Of a stretch of DNA of 6,516 nucleotides, positions 1 to 4,319 are shown piece by piece. The DNA is from Candidatus Moraniibacteriota bacterium. Lineage in GTDB: Bacteria > Patescibacteriota > Minisyncoccia > Moranbacterales > UBA9337. The stretch lies in contig DOKP01000024.1 of assembly GCA_003510795.1 (NCBI GenBank), forward strand, positions 1 through 6,516, given 5' to 3'. The translations under genes and the position numbers were made by a program. How positions within the stretch are numbered: position 1 is the first letter of the stretch; each line of letters begins with the position of its first letter. The notes below the pieces were generated by a model, which saw only the letters and a program-made list of their open reading frames with translations, ran no database searches and was not told where the DNA came from.

Positions 1-954
1 TGGGTAATTGTAAATACTGCATTGTGGTTACTGACTTCAAAAATATATAAAGGTGGCTCTGGAGATGCGAAATTAGGAATTTCAAATTGGTATGATTTTC
101 AATGTGAGGGAGGGGGAGGGACTGGAGATGATGGGACTGTCCCCGGTGGACCGACAACTTGTACAAGTTTTACTTATTCAGGTTGGACTGTATGTCAACC
201 GAATGGTACGCGAACCAGAGTTATAGCTTCTCAGCGTCCTAGCGGTTGCTCGGGTGGAACACCAGGGTCATTGCAAGAATCTTGTACTTATGATCCAAGC
301 GCTTGTACTAGTTTTACTTATGCAGAATGGAATCCAACTCCTTGCACTGTAGGGCAAACGCAAACGAGGACAGCTACGGGGGCTCCAGCTGGTTGCACAA
401 GTGAGCCGGATCCGGATGACATTTCGCGTACTTGTCCTTTGCCAGGAGTAATCCCCAAAGAATGCCTACCACACGAAGAAGCTTTTGATACTGCTTCAGG
501 TGGAGATATTAATAAAAAATGTTTGCTTGTGGGTATTGCTATGACAGAAAGTGGATGCAATAAAGATATCTCAACTAGTAGTCATGGCGCTTGCGGAATT
601 ATGCAAATGAAACCTTCTACCGCTAATATGACCTGTGAAGCTTTGCGCGCAAATCCAGATGCTAGTATTCAGAAAGCTGCAGAAGTTTATAATAATTATA
701 AGTCAATAATTCAAAATTATAATTCAAAATATGGATATAGTATAGGGACAGATGATGAGATAGCGGCCTATAATGCTGGTCCTGGCGATGGGATTAATCC
801 TGATAAAACTAAGCAACCTTTTGCGCTATCATCAGACTGTCCCAATCCTCCGACTCCAGCTTGGCAGTGCCCGATAAATCCAGTCGGATTCGCACAAACT
901 CAAGATTATGTTCGAGATGTTCAAGCGCGTCAAAATAGTTGTTTGGGAAAATAA
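1..954 (+). CDS. Lytic transglycosylase with TSP1-like repeats (5' end outside window)
   Basis: The reading frame is open to the first base of the window, so the gene starts upstream; the TTG at 22 is only the first possible start inside. About 45 residues that I cannot assign come first, ending in a Gly/Asp-rich linker. Two cysteine-rich repeats follow, each opening with the residues CTSFTY (bases 160-291 and 304-441). Both show a spaced Trp, a T-R-T/V strand motif and conserved Cys, as in thrombospondin type 1-like modules. The C-terminal part (about 450-900) is a soluble lytic transglycosylase (SLT) domain: the catalytic Glu lies in AMTESGC (codon 547-549), followed by GACGIMQM and AAYNAGPG, the three classic SLT motifs. 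The family cleaves the MurNAc-GlcNAc bond of peptidoglycan. Such enzymes commonly accompany type IV secretion or pilus genes, and a pilin array follows 175 bases downstream. Its many cysteines suggest export and disulfide bonds. The SLT call is firm; the TSP1 call is by pattern. Confidence 0.85.
   Translation, partial: WVIVNTALWLLTSKIYKGGSGDAKLGISNWYDFQCEGGGGTGDDGTVPGGPTTCTSFTYSGWTVCQPNGTRTRVIASQRPSGCSGGTPGSLQESCTYDPSACTSFTYAEWNPTPCTVGQTQTRTATGAPAGCTSEPDPDDISRTCPLPGVIPKECLPHEEAFDTASGGDINKKCLLVGIAMTESGCNKDISTSSHGACGIMQMKPSTANMTCEALRANPDASIQKAAEVYNNYKSIIQNYNSKYGYSIGTDDEIAAYNAGPGDGINPDKTKQPFALSSDCPNPPTPAWQCPINPVGFAQTQDYVRDVQARQNSCLGK
160..441 (+). repeat. Two thrombospondin type 1-like protein repeats
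   Basis: Two coding repeats of about 44-46 residues (160-291 and 304-441) sit in tandem inside the transglycosylase gene. Both begin C-T-S-F-T-Y, have W at about position 9, then a Cys, a T-R-(V/T) stretch, a P-x-G-C turn and a final Cys. The DNA has diverged apart from the opening bases, so the duplication is old. Such modules usually bind surfaces or glycans; here they would place the catalytic domain at a distance from the N-terminal part. Confidence 0.6.
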
Positions 955-1102
955 TTTAAATAGTTTGTAGCTTGCAGTTAACAGGTTATATAGAAATATT
1001 TTTATAGATCTAAAAACTATAAATTAATATGCTTGATTCATTTTTTATAAAGTAAATAAAACCCACATATCTGTAAAGTAACATTTATAAACTAAAGTCT
1101 AG

Positions 1103-1123
1103 CACCTAACACCTAATAACTAA
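1103..1123 (+). repeat. Heptamer tandem repeat upstream of pilin array
   Basis: CACCTAA occurs twice back to back (1103-1116) and is followed by the related TAACTAA (1117-1123), ending 6 bases before the ATG of the first pilin gene. The rest of the 955-1129 gap is AT-rich, with a 7-bp AT-only inverted repeat (1001-1007/1017-1023). I see no convincing promoter or SD site there; TATAAA at 1046-1051 and 1086-1091 lack a partner -35 box. The role of the heptamers is unknown. Confidence 0.4.
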
Positions 1124-1129
1124 ATCAAT

Positions 1130-1402
1130 ATGAAAATAATAGAAATTGCTCAAGCTCAAGTTATCGCGAATGCTCCGACGTTTACAGAAATAGGGGGAAG
1201 TATTGTAAATTTTATGTTGCGCGTTTTGGGATTTTTTGTTATAATCGGATTAGCGATTACGGCTATAATATATTTTACTGCGGCAGGTAACGAAGATAGG
1301 ATTAAATTAGCCAAGAAATCTTTTTTCTATTCCATCGTTGGGATAGTAGTAGGATTGGGAACGATGATTATTTTGTCTCAAATAGGAATTTTGTTACAAT
1401 AA
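1130..1402 (+). CDS. VirB2/TrbC-like pilin 1, no signal peptide
   Basis: A 90-aa membrane protein with two hydrophobic helices (about residues 27-49 and 66-88) separated by the loop TAAGNEDRIKLAKK. This is the signature of the small T4SS-pilin-like proteins of Patescibacteria, and pilins 2-7 in this array match it. VirB2/TrbC-type subunits sit in the inner membrane and polymerise into a conjugative or secretion pilus. Unlike its neighbours it has no hydrophobic signal sequence: the first 20 residues are polar or mixed, and an in-frame TAA at 1121-1123 rules out a longer start. The short AQAQ stretch near the N-terminus resembles a cleavage-site remnant. No SD site precedes the ATG. It may be inserted by its first membrane helix or act as a minor or assembly subunit (inference). 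Confidence 0.75.
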   Translation: MKIIEIAQAQVIANAPTFTEIGGSIVNFMLRVLGFFVIIGLAITAIIYFTAAGNEDRIKLAKKSFFYSIVGIVVGLGTMIILSQIGILLQ

Positions 1403-1421
1403 AAATATAAAAATAAAATTG

Positions 1422-1432
1422 AAAGGAGGTGA
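1422..1432 (+). promoter_or_regulatory. Extended Shine-Dalgarno site of pilin 2
   Basis: AAAGGAGGTGA is an 11-base perfect complement of the usual bacterial 16S rRNA 3' tail. Its GGAGG core ends 7 bases before the ATG at 1437. This fixes the start at 1437 instead of the in-frame TTG at 1419, which lies upstream of the SD core. No other gene in the pilin array has a recognisable SD. Confidence 0.85.
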
Positions 1433-1436
1433 GCTT

Positions 1437-1790
1437 ATGAAAATAAAAATAAAAAAAATAATTTATTCAATTTCCTCTTTAGGATTATTGGCTCCTGTTA
1501 TGATAATGGCTTATACTCCGCCATCTGACACAACTTTACCGGAAGGAAGTATTACTGCGATTGTAAAGCAATTTATGACTTGGATTTTGGGAATGGTGGG
1601 ATTTTTAGGAGTAATCGGATTTGCGATTGCCGGAATCCTTTACCTTACTTCTGCTGGCGATGAAGATAGAATTGGAACCGCCAAGAAAGCAATGACCTGG
1701 TCAATCGTGGGTGTAATTGTAGCTCTTCTGGGAGTAGTGATTATCAAAGCGGCTGATTCTATGTTGCAAGGAAAATCATCTGAATTCTAG
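1437..1790 (+). CDS. VirB2/TrbC-like pilin 2 (probable major subunit)
   Basis: A 117-aa preprotein. Residues 1-25 form a signal peptide with a Lys-rich start (KIKIKK), hydrophobic core and a probable signal peptidase I site after MIMA. The mature part has a short acidic/proline segment, helix 1 (about 50-71), the loop SAGDEDRIGTAKKAM with several Lys/Arg, helix 2 (about 87-105) and a tail ending SSEF. This matches the T4SS pilin fold, in which two helices form a hairpin with a basic loop on the cytoplasmic side. It is the only array member with an SD site, so it may be the most strongly translated and hence the major pilin (inference). It starts 34 bases after pilin 1 stops, probably on the same transcript. 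Confidence 0.82.
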   Translation: MKIKIKKIIYSISSLGLLAPVMIMAYTPPSDTTLPEGSITAIVKQFMTWILGMVGFLGVIGFAIAGILYLTSAGDEDRIGTAKKAMTWSIVGVIVALLGVVIIKAADSMLQGKSSEF

Positions 1791-1801
1791 TTTAATATAA
1801 A

Positions 1802-1859
1802 TTTTTTGGGGTTATTTTAACTATTTTAAATTTTTAAAATAACCCCGTCTCAAAAAAAA
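1802..1859 (+). other. Long intercistronic hairpin between pilins 2 and 3
   Basis: A perfect 13-bp inverted repeat (1808-1820 with 1834-1846) encloses a 13-nt loop, with a GGGG/CCCC base at the outer end. Six T before it (1802-1807) and eight A after it (1852-1859) could pair across the bulge GTCTC and lengthen the stem. No U-tract follows on either strand, so it is not a standard intrinsic terminator. It lies between the stop of pilin 2 and the start of pilin 3 and could protect the 3' end of the SD-led message or act as a processing site (inference). Confidence 0.7.
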
Positions 1860-1867
1860 TAAAAAAA

Positions 1868-2233
1868 ATGAAAACAAAAAAAATAATTTATGGATTTCTG
1901 GCCAGCTCTTTGTTGTTACCTATGATTACGATGGCGAGTTGGAGCAATGAAGGTATATCAAATGCAGATGCATCACTTTTGCCAGACCAACCTATTACCC
2001 AAATAGTTACAAACGTAATGAACTGGCTGTTAGCCTTAGTGGGAATGATTGGAATCATCGGTTTTGTAATTTCTGGAATTTTGTATTTCATCGCTGCTGG
2101 TGATGATAGCAAAATGGGAACTGCCAAAAACGCTATGACTTACTCAATTATTGGTGTAATTGTGGCTTTGATGGGTTACGTGATAATCAAGGCTGCTGAT
2201 GCATTACTGGGTGGTACTAGCAGTACTTTTTAG
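1868..2233 (+). CDS. VirB2/TrbC-like pilin 3
   Basis: A 121-aa preprotein with a signal peptide at 1-23 (KTKK start, hydrophobic core, site after MITMA), a polar segment of about 25 residues, helix 1 (about 53-75), the loop AAGDDSKMGTAKNAM, helix 2 (about 91-109) and a tail ending SSTF. The family role is a secretion or conjugation pilus subunit. From MNWLLALVG to the tail it is almost identical to pilin 4, and the DNA is identical over 2057-2133 versus 2450-2526, while the signal peptides differ completely. Eight A residues run up to and into the ATG and there is no SD, as is common for A-rich non-SD starts. Confidence 0.82.
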   Translation: MKTKKIIYGFLASSLLLPMITMASWSNEGISNADASLLPDQPITQIVTNVMNWLLALVGMIGIIGFVISGILYFIAAGDDSKMGTAKNAMTYSIIGVIVALMGYVIIKAADALLGGTSSTF

Positions 2234-2272
2234 TGGACTTAATTAATTTTTAGAATTTAAAAAAATAAAAAT

Positions 2273-2626
2273 ATGAAATATTTTTTGTATAGTTTTGCGC
2301 TATTGGTTGCGACAGTCCCAGCTAGCGTTTTGGCGCAATGGGATAAAGCTGCCGTTAATAGTAAGGCAGAATTGCCAGATAATACAATTACGCAAGTCGT
2401 TATAAACGTAATGAATTGGTTATTGGCGTTGGTGGGCATCGTTGGAATTATCGGTTTTGTAATTTCTGGAATTTTGTATTTCATCGCTGCTGGTGATGAT
2501 AGCAAAATGGGAACTGCCAAAAACGCCATGACTTACTCAATCATCGGAGTGATCGTGGCTTTGATGGGTTACGTGATAATCAAGGCTGCTGATGCTTTGC
2601 TTGGTGGTACTGTTAGTAATTTTTAG
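2273..2626 (+). CDS. VirB2/TrbC-like pilin 4
   Basis: A 117-aa preprotein with a signal peptide at 1-21 (cleavage expected after SVLA, before QW), helix 1 (about 49-71), the loop AAGDDSKMGTAKNAM, helix 2 (about 87-105) and a tail ending VSNF. It is the closest paralogue of pilin 3: the membrane part differs at few residues and two DNA tracts are identical (77 and 41 bp) at a constant 393-bp offset. It also shares a 3' DNA tract with pilin 5. The start is A-rich without an SD site. The high DNA identity between neighbours implies recent duplication or gene conversion. Confidence 0.82.
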   Translation: MKYFLYSFALLVATVPASVLAQWDKAAVNSKAELPDNTITQVVINVMNWLLALVGIVGIIGFVISGILYFIAAGDDSKMGTAKNAMTYSIIGVIVALMGYVIIKAADALLGGTVSNF

Positions 2627-2655
2627 TACCGCACCAAAATTAATTCAATGCGGTA
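2627..2655 (+). other. Hairpin directly after the pilin 4 stop
   Basis: TACCGCA (2627-2633) and TGCGGTA (2649-2655) form a perfect 7-bp stem with a 15-nt loop, beginning at the base after the TAG of pilin 4. No U-tract follows, so it is not a standard terminator. Its right arm would overlap an ATG at 2648, one argument for starting pilin 5 at 2678. Confidence 0.6.
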
Positions 2656-2677
2656 TAAGTTTATTCAATTAATTCTT

Positions 2678-3022
2678 ATGTTTAGAAATAAAAAAATATT
2701 GTCAAGATTTTTGAGCATTATTTTTTTAACTATCCCCTTCGATGCTCTAGCTCAATATGCCTATCCTAGAAACACGGGTCTTCCTATGGGAGAGTTGGCA
2801 GATGGCAGTATAATTATAAATATTATGAACTGGCTGTTGGGAATTGTAGGTGTGATTGGAATCATCGGTTTTGTGATTTCTGGAATTTTGTATTTCATCG
2901 CTGCCGGTGATGAGGGCAAAATGGGAACTGCCAAAAACGCCATGACTTACTCAATCATTGGAGTGATTGTAGCTTTGATGGGTTATGTGATAATTCAAGA
3001 AGTGGATTATTTATTGGGTTAG
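2678..3022 (+). CDS. VirB2/TrbC-like pilin 5
   Basis: A 114-aa preprotein from the ATG at 2678. This start gives a standard signal peptide (1-25, MFRNKK start, site after DALA before QY) and lines up with the start of pilin 6, where the DNA around the ATG is similar. An in-frame ATG at 2648 would add ten residues and lies inside the preceding hairpin, so it is less likely. Helix 1 (about 52-74), the loop AAGDEGKMGTAKNAM and helix 2 (about 90-108) match pilins 3 and 4. The C-terminus is shorter and changed: IIQEVDYLLG replaces IIKAADALLGG plus tail. DNA similarity is patchy, matching pilin 3 in one stretch and pilin 4 in another. No SD. Confidence 0.8.
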   Translation: MFRNKKILSRFLSIIFLTIPFDALAQYAYPRNTGLPMGELADGSIIINIMNWLLGIVGVIGIIGFVISGILYFIAAGDEGKMGTAKNAMTYSIIGVIVALMGYVIIQEVDYLLG

Positions 3023-3035
3023 TGTTGTGGCAACA
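3023..3035 (+). other. Short hairpin directly after the pilin 5 stop
   Basis: TGTTG (3023-3027) pairs with CAACA (3031-3035) around a 3-nt loop, starting at the base after the pilin 5 TAG. Five base pairs could arise by chance, but the position matches the hairpin after pilin 4. There is no U-tract within the next 5 bases. Confidence 0.4.
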
Positions 3036-3064
3036 GAGTGGTTTTTAATTTTCTCAATTTGTTT

Positions 3065-3448
3065 ATGAAAAATAAAAAAATATTAATATTCTTGATTATC
3101 GGTTTGTTTTTCTCTGTAGGAAACGCCTCGGCTGTAACTTGTCCTGAAGTGGGAAGTTGGGATGGCTCCTCTGGAGTCTGTATTCCAACCGGCACGGATC
3201 TTCCTGATCCGGGAGGGGAAGATCCCTTGGCTGATGTGATTAATAATGTGATGCAATGGTTGTTGGGAATTGTGGGAGTTATCGCTATTATTGCTTTTGT
3301 GATTTCGGGGATGCAATATATGCTAGCTTCTGGAGATCAAAATATGATGGAGATGGGTAAGCGCAATATGATGTGGTCAATTGTGGGGGTAATAGTGGCG
3401 TTAATGGGAATGGTGATATTGATATTTATCCAAAGCATGCTTAGTTAG
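3065..3448 (+). CDS. VirB2/TrbC-like pilin 6, with N-terminal cysteine pair
   Basis: A 127-aa preprotein from the ATG at 3065, which gives a clean signal peptide (MKNKK start, site after NASA at residue 23). An in-frame GTG at 3038 would add nine residues before the positive region and is rejected. The mature N-terminus is longer and more polar than in the other pilins and has Cys26 and Cys39, able to form a disulfide, then an acidic Pro/Gly linker. Helix 1 (about 64-86), the loop LASGDQNMMEMGKRNMM and helix 2 (about 103-123) keep the pilin plan, but the loop departs from the AAGDD/TAK consensus. It is the most divergent single-domain member and may be a minor or tip subunit (inference). No SD. 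Confidence 0.78.
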   Translation: MKNKKILIFLIIGLFFSVGNASAVTCPEVGSWDGSSGVCIPTGTDLPDPGGEDPLADVINNVMQWLLGIVGVIAIIAFVISGMQYMLASGDQNMMEMGKRNMMWSIVGVIVALMGMVILIFIQSMLS

Positions 3449-3467
3449 CGAAAAAATAGAATAAACA

Positions 3468-3497
3468 CTGAAAATAAATTTATTAGCTGAAAATAAA
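3468..3497 (+). repeat. Direct repeat in the pilin 6-7 gap
   Basis: CTGAAAATAAA occurs at 3468-3478 and 3487-3497, 19 bases apart start to start, in an 88-bp AT-rich gap. The first copy overlaps the palindrome AATAAATTTATT (3473-3484). This is the longest gap in the array apart from the one before pilin 1, so a promoter for pilin 7 is possible, but I see no convincing -35/-10 pair. Confidence 0.4.
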
Positions 3498-3536
3498 CTA
3501 AAATATTAAAGTGTGTAATTTATATAAATTAAAAAA

Positions 3537-4163
3537 ATGAAAAGCTTAGGTTTTAAAAAAATATTAATAAGTTTGACTCTTGGTTTTTTTATTTTTGGAA
3601 TTTTTCCAAATTTTGTTTCAGCTGGAGCGGCTGGCGATAGCGGAAACATAACTTTTACTAATCCACTAGCATATGATACAGTGGATGGAATATTGGCCGC
3701 CTTACTGGTTCATTTGCAAGGAGTGATTGTGGTGATTTCAATGGTTTTTATCGTAGTAGGGGCACTTCTTTATATGACTTCAGCCGGCAATGAAAAAAAC
3801 ATGACCTTGGGGAAAGGGGCAATATGGGCAGCCGTAGTAGGACTCGCTATTGGAATAGCGACGCCATCATTTCTCAAGGAAATTTATACCGTTTTAGGAA
3901 GAAGTACCAGTGAAGAAAATCTTATAGATTCAGCTCCAAGTATTGCGACTATTGCTCTTAACGTGCTTAATTTTTTGCTTAGTGTTACGGGAGTATTTGG
4001 GATTATTATGCTAGTAGCGGCGGGAATTGCTTATCTTACAGCGGCGGGAAATGAAGGACAAATTGAAACTGCCAAAAAAATGACCAAGTGGGCAATTATA
4101 GGAATTGTGGTAGCTTTGGGTGCTTTGGTCATAGTTAAACAAGTGGCAAGCTTCTTTTCTTAG
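3537..4163 (+). CDS. Two-unit fused VirB2/TrbC-like pilin
   Basis: A 208-aa preprotein with a signal peptide at 1-29 (site after FVSA) and two pilin units in tandem. Unit 1 (about 49-121) has helices at 60-80 and 94-113 with the loop motif TSAGNEKNM. Unit 2 (about 136-208) has helices at 145-167 and 184-203 with TAAGNEGQIETAKK. A polar linker, RSTSEENLIDSAPS, joins them. The units align end to end around the AGNE motif but their DNA has diverged, so the fusion is old. Unit 2 is closer to the single pilins (LNVLNFLLSVTG resembles the MNWLLALVG region); unit 1 has a Pro in its last helix. Four-helix topology would give a covalent pilin dimer, perhaps a base or membrane adaptor rather than a filament subunit (inference). 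It is last in the array and precedes a terminator. A-rich start, no SD. Confidence 0.8.
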   Translation: MKSLGFKKILISLTLGFFIFGIFPNFVSAGAAGDSGNITFTNPLAYDTVDGILAALLVHLQGVIVVISMVFIVVGALLYMTSAGNEKNMTLGKGAIWAAVVGLAIGIATPSFLKEIYTVLGRSTSEENLIDSAPSIATIALNVLNFLLSVTGVFGIIMLVAAGIAYLTAAGNEGQIETAKKMTKWAIIGIVVALGALVIVKQVASFFS

Positions 4164-4178
4164 AAACTTTTTATGAAT

Positions 4179-4225
4179 CGTCTTTGCGAGTAAATTTTGT
4201 ACCCAAAATTTACGTGGCAATCTCA
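4179..4225 (+). repeat. Palindromic unit resembling a dispersed bacterial repeat
   Basis: TAAATTTTG (4191-4199) and CAAAATTTA (4204-4212) form a perfect 9-bp stem with a 4-nt loop. TTGC (4184-4187) and GCAA (4217-4220) extend it past a small internal loop. The flanks CGTCTTTGCGAG and GTGGCAATCTC resemble the ends of the common dispersed repeat of the type GTCATTGCGAG...GCAATCTC (from memory). The first 15 bases recur with one mismatch at 6502-6516. Confidence 0.5.
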
Positions 4226-4241
4226 AAATAATATGCATAAG

Positions 4242-4266
4242 AGCGCTTTTTAAATAGCGCTTTTTT
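4242..4266 (+). terminator. Intrinsic terminator of the pilin array
   Basis: AGCGCT (4242-4247) and AGCGCT (4256-4261) form a 6-bp stem with an 8-nt loop; counting the last stem T, six T follow CGC at 4261-4266, then GTTT. It lies 78 bases after the stop of the fused pilin, the expected place to end the plus-strand transcript. Confidence 0.75.
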
Positions 4267-4273
4267 GTTTTAT

Positions 4274-4315
4274 AAAATAAAAAGCAGGGTGCTCACGGTT
4301 GTGTGAGCTCCCTGC
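4274..4315 (-). terminator. Intrinsic terminator of the minus-strand operon
   Basis: On the minus strand, a 13-bp GC-rich stem with a single T-T mismatch (4303-4315 with 4284-4296) and a 6-nt loop is followed by TTTTTATTTT. It begins five bases after the TGA stop at 4320. It is a textbook rho-independent terminator, placed head-on against the pilin terminator. Confidence 0.9.
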
Positions 4316-4319
4316 CTGA

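Noticed and set aside
1103..1123. CACCTAA heptamers as a CRISPR or telomere-like array
   Set aside because: There are only two exact units and one degenerate one, with no spacers and no nearby cas genes.
1419..1436. TTG at 1419 as the start of pilin 2
   Set aside because: The TTG lies upstream of the SD core, so the SD would be inside the coding region; the ATG at 1437 has ideal spacing and restores a normal signal peptide.
1808..1846. Hairpin between pilins 2 and 3 as an intrinsic terminator
   Set aside because: It is followed by GTCTC and an A-run, not T, on the plus strand, and by an A-run on the minus strand. The gene downstream continues the array in the same direction.
1842..1851. ACCCCGTCTC shared with 6498-6507
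   Set aside because: Only ten bases match, and the surroundings differ; at 1842 it is half explained by the hairpin arm. Probably chance or a trivial overlap with the repeat edge.
2648..2677. ATG at 2648 as the start of pilin 5
   Set aside because: It falls inside a 7-bp hairpin and adds a second hydrophobic stretch before the Lys/Arg-rich signal peptide start; 2678 matches the layout of pilin 6.
1888..2943. Open frames on the minus strand opposite pilins 3-5
   Set aside because: They are near-identical to each other only because the pilin genes are; they have no SD and lie entirely across well-supported plus-strand genes.
3038..3064. GTG at 3038 as the start of pilin 6
   Set aside because: It puts nine mostly hydrophobic residues before MKNKK, spoiling the signal peptide, and has no SD.
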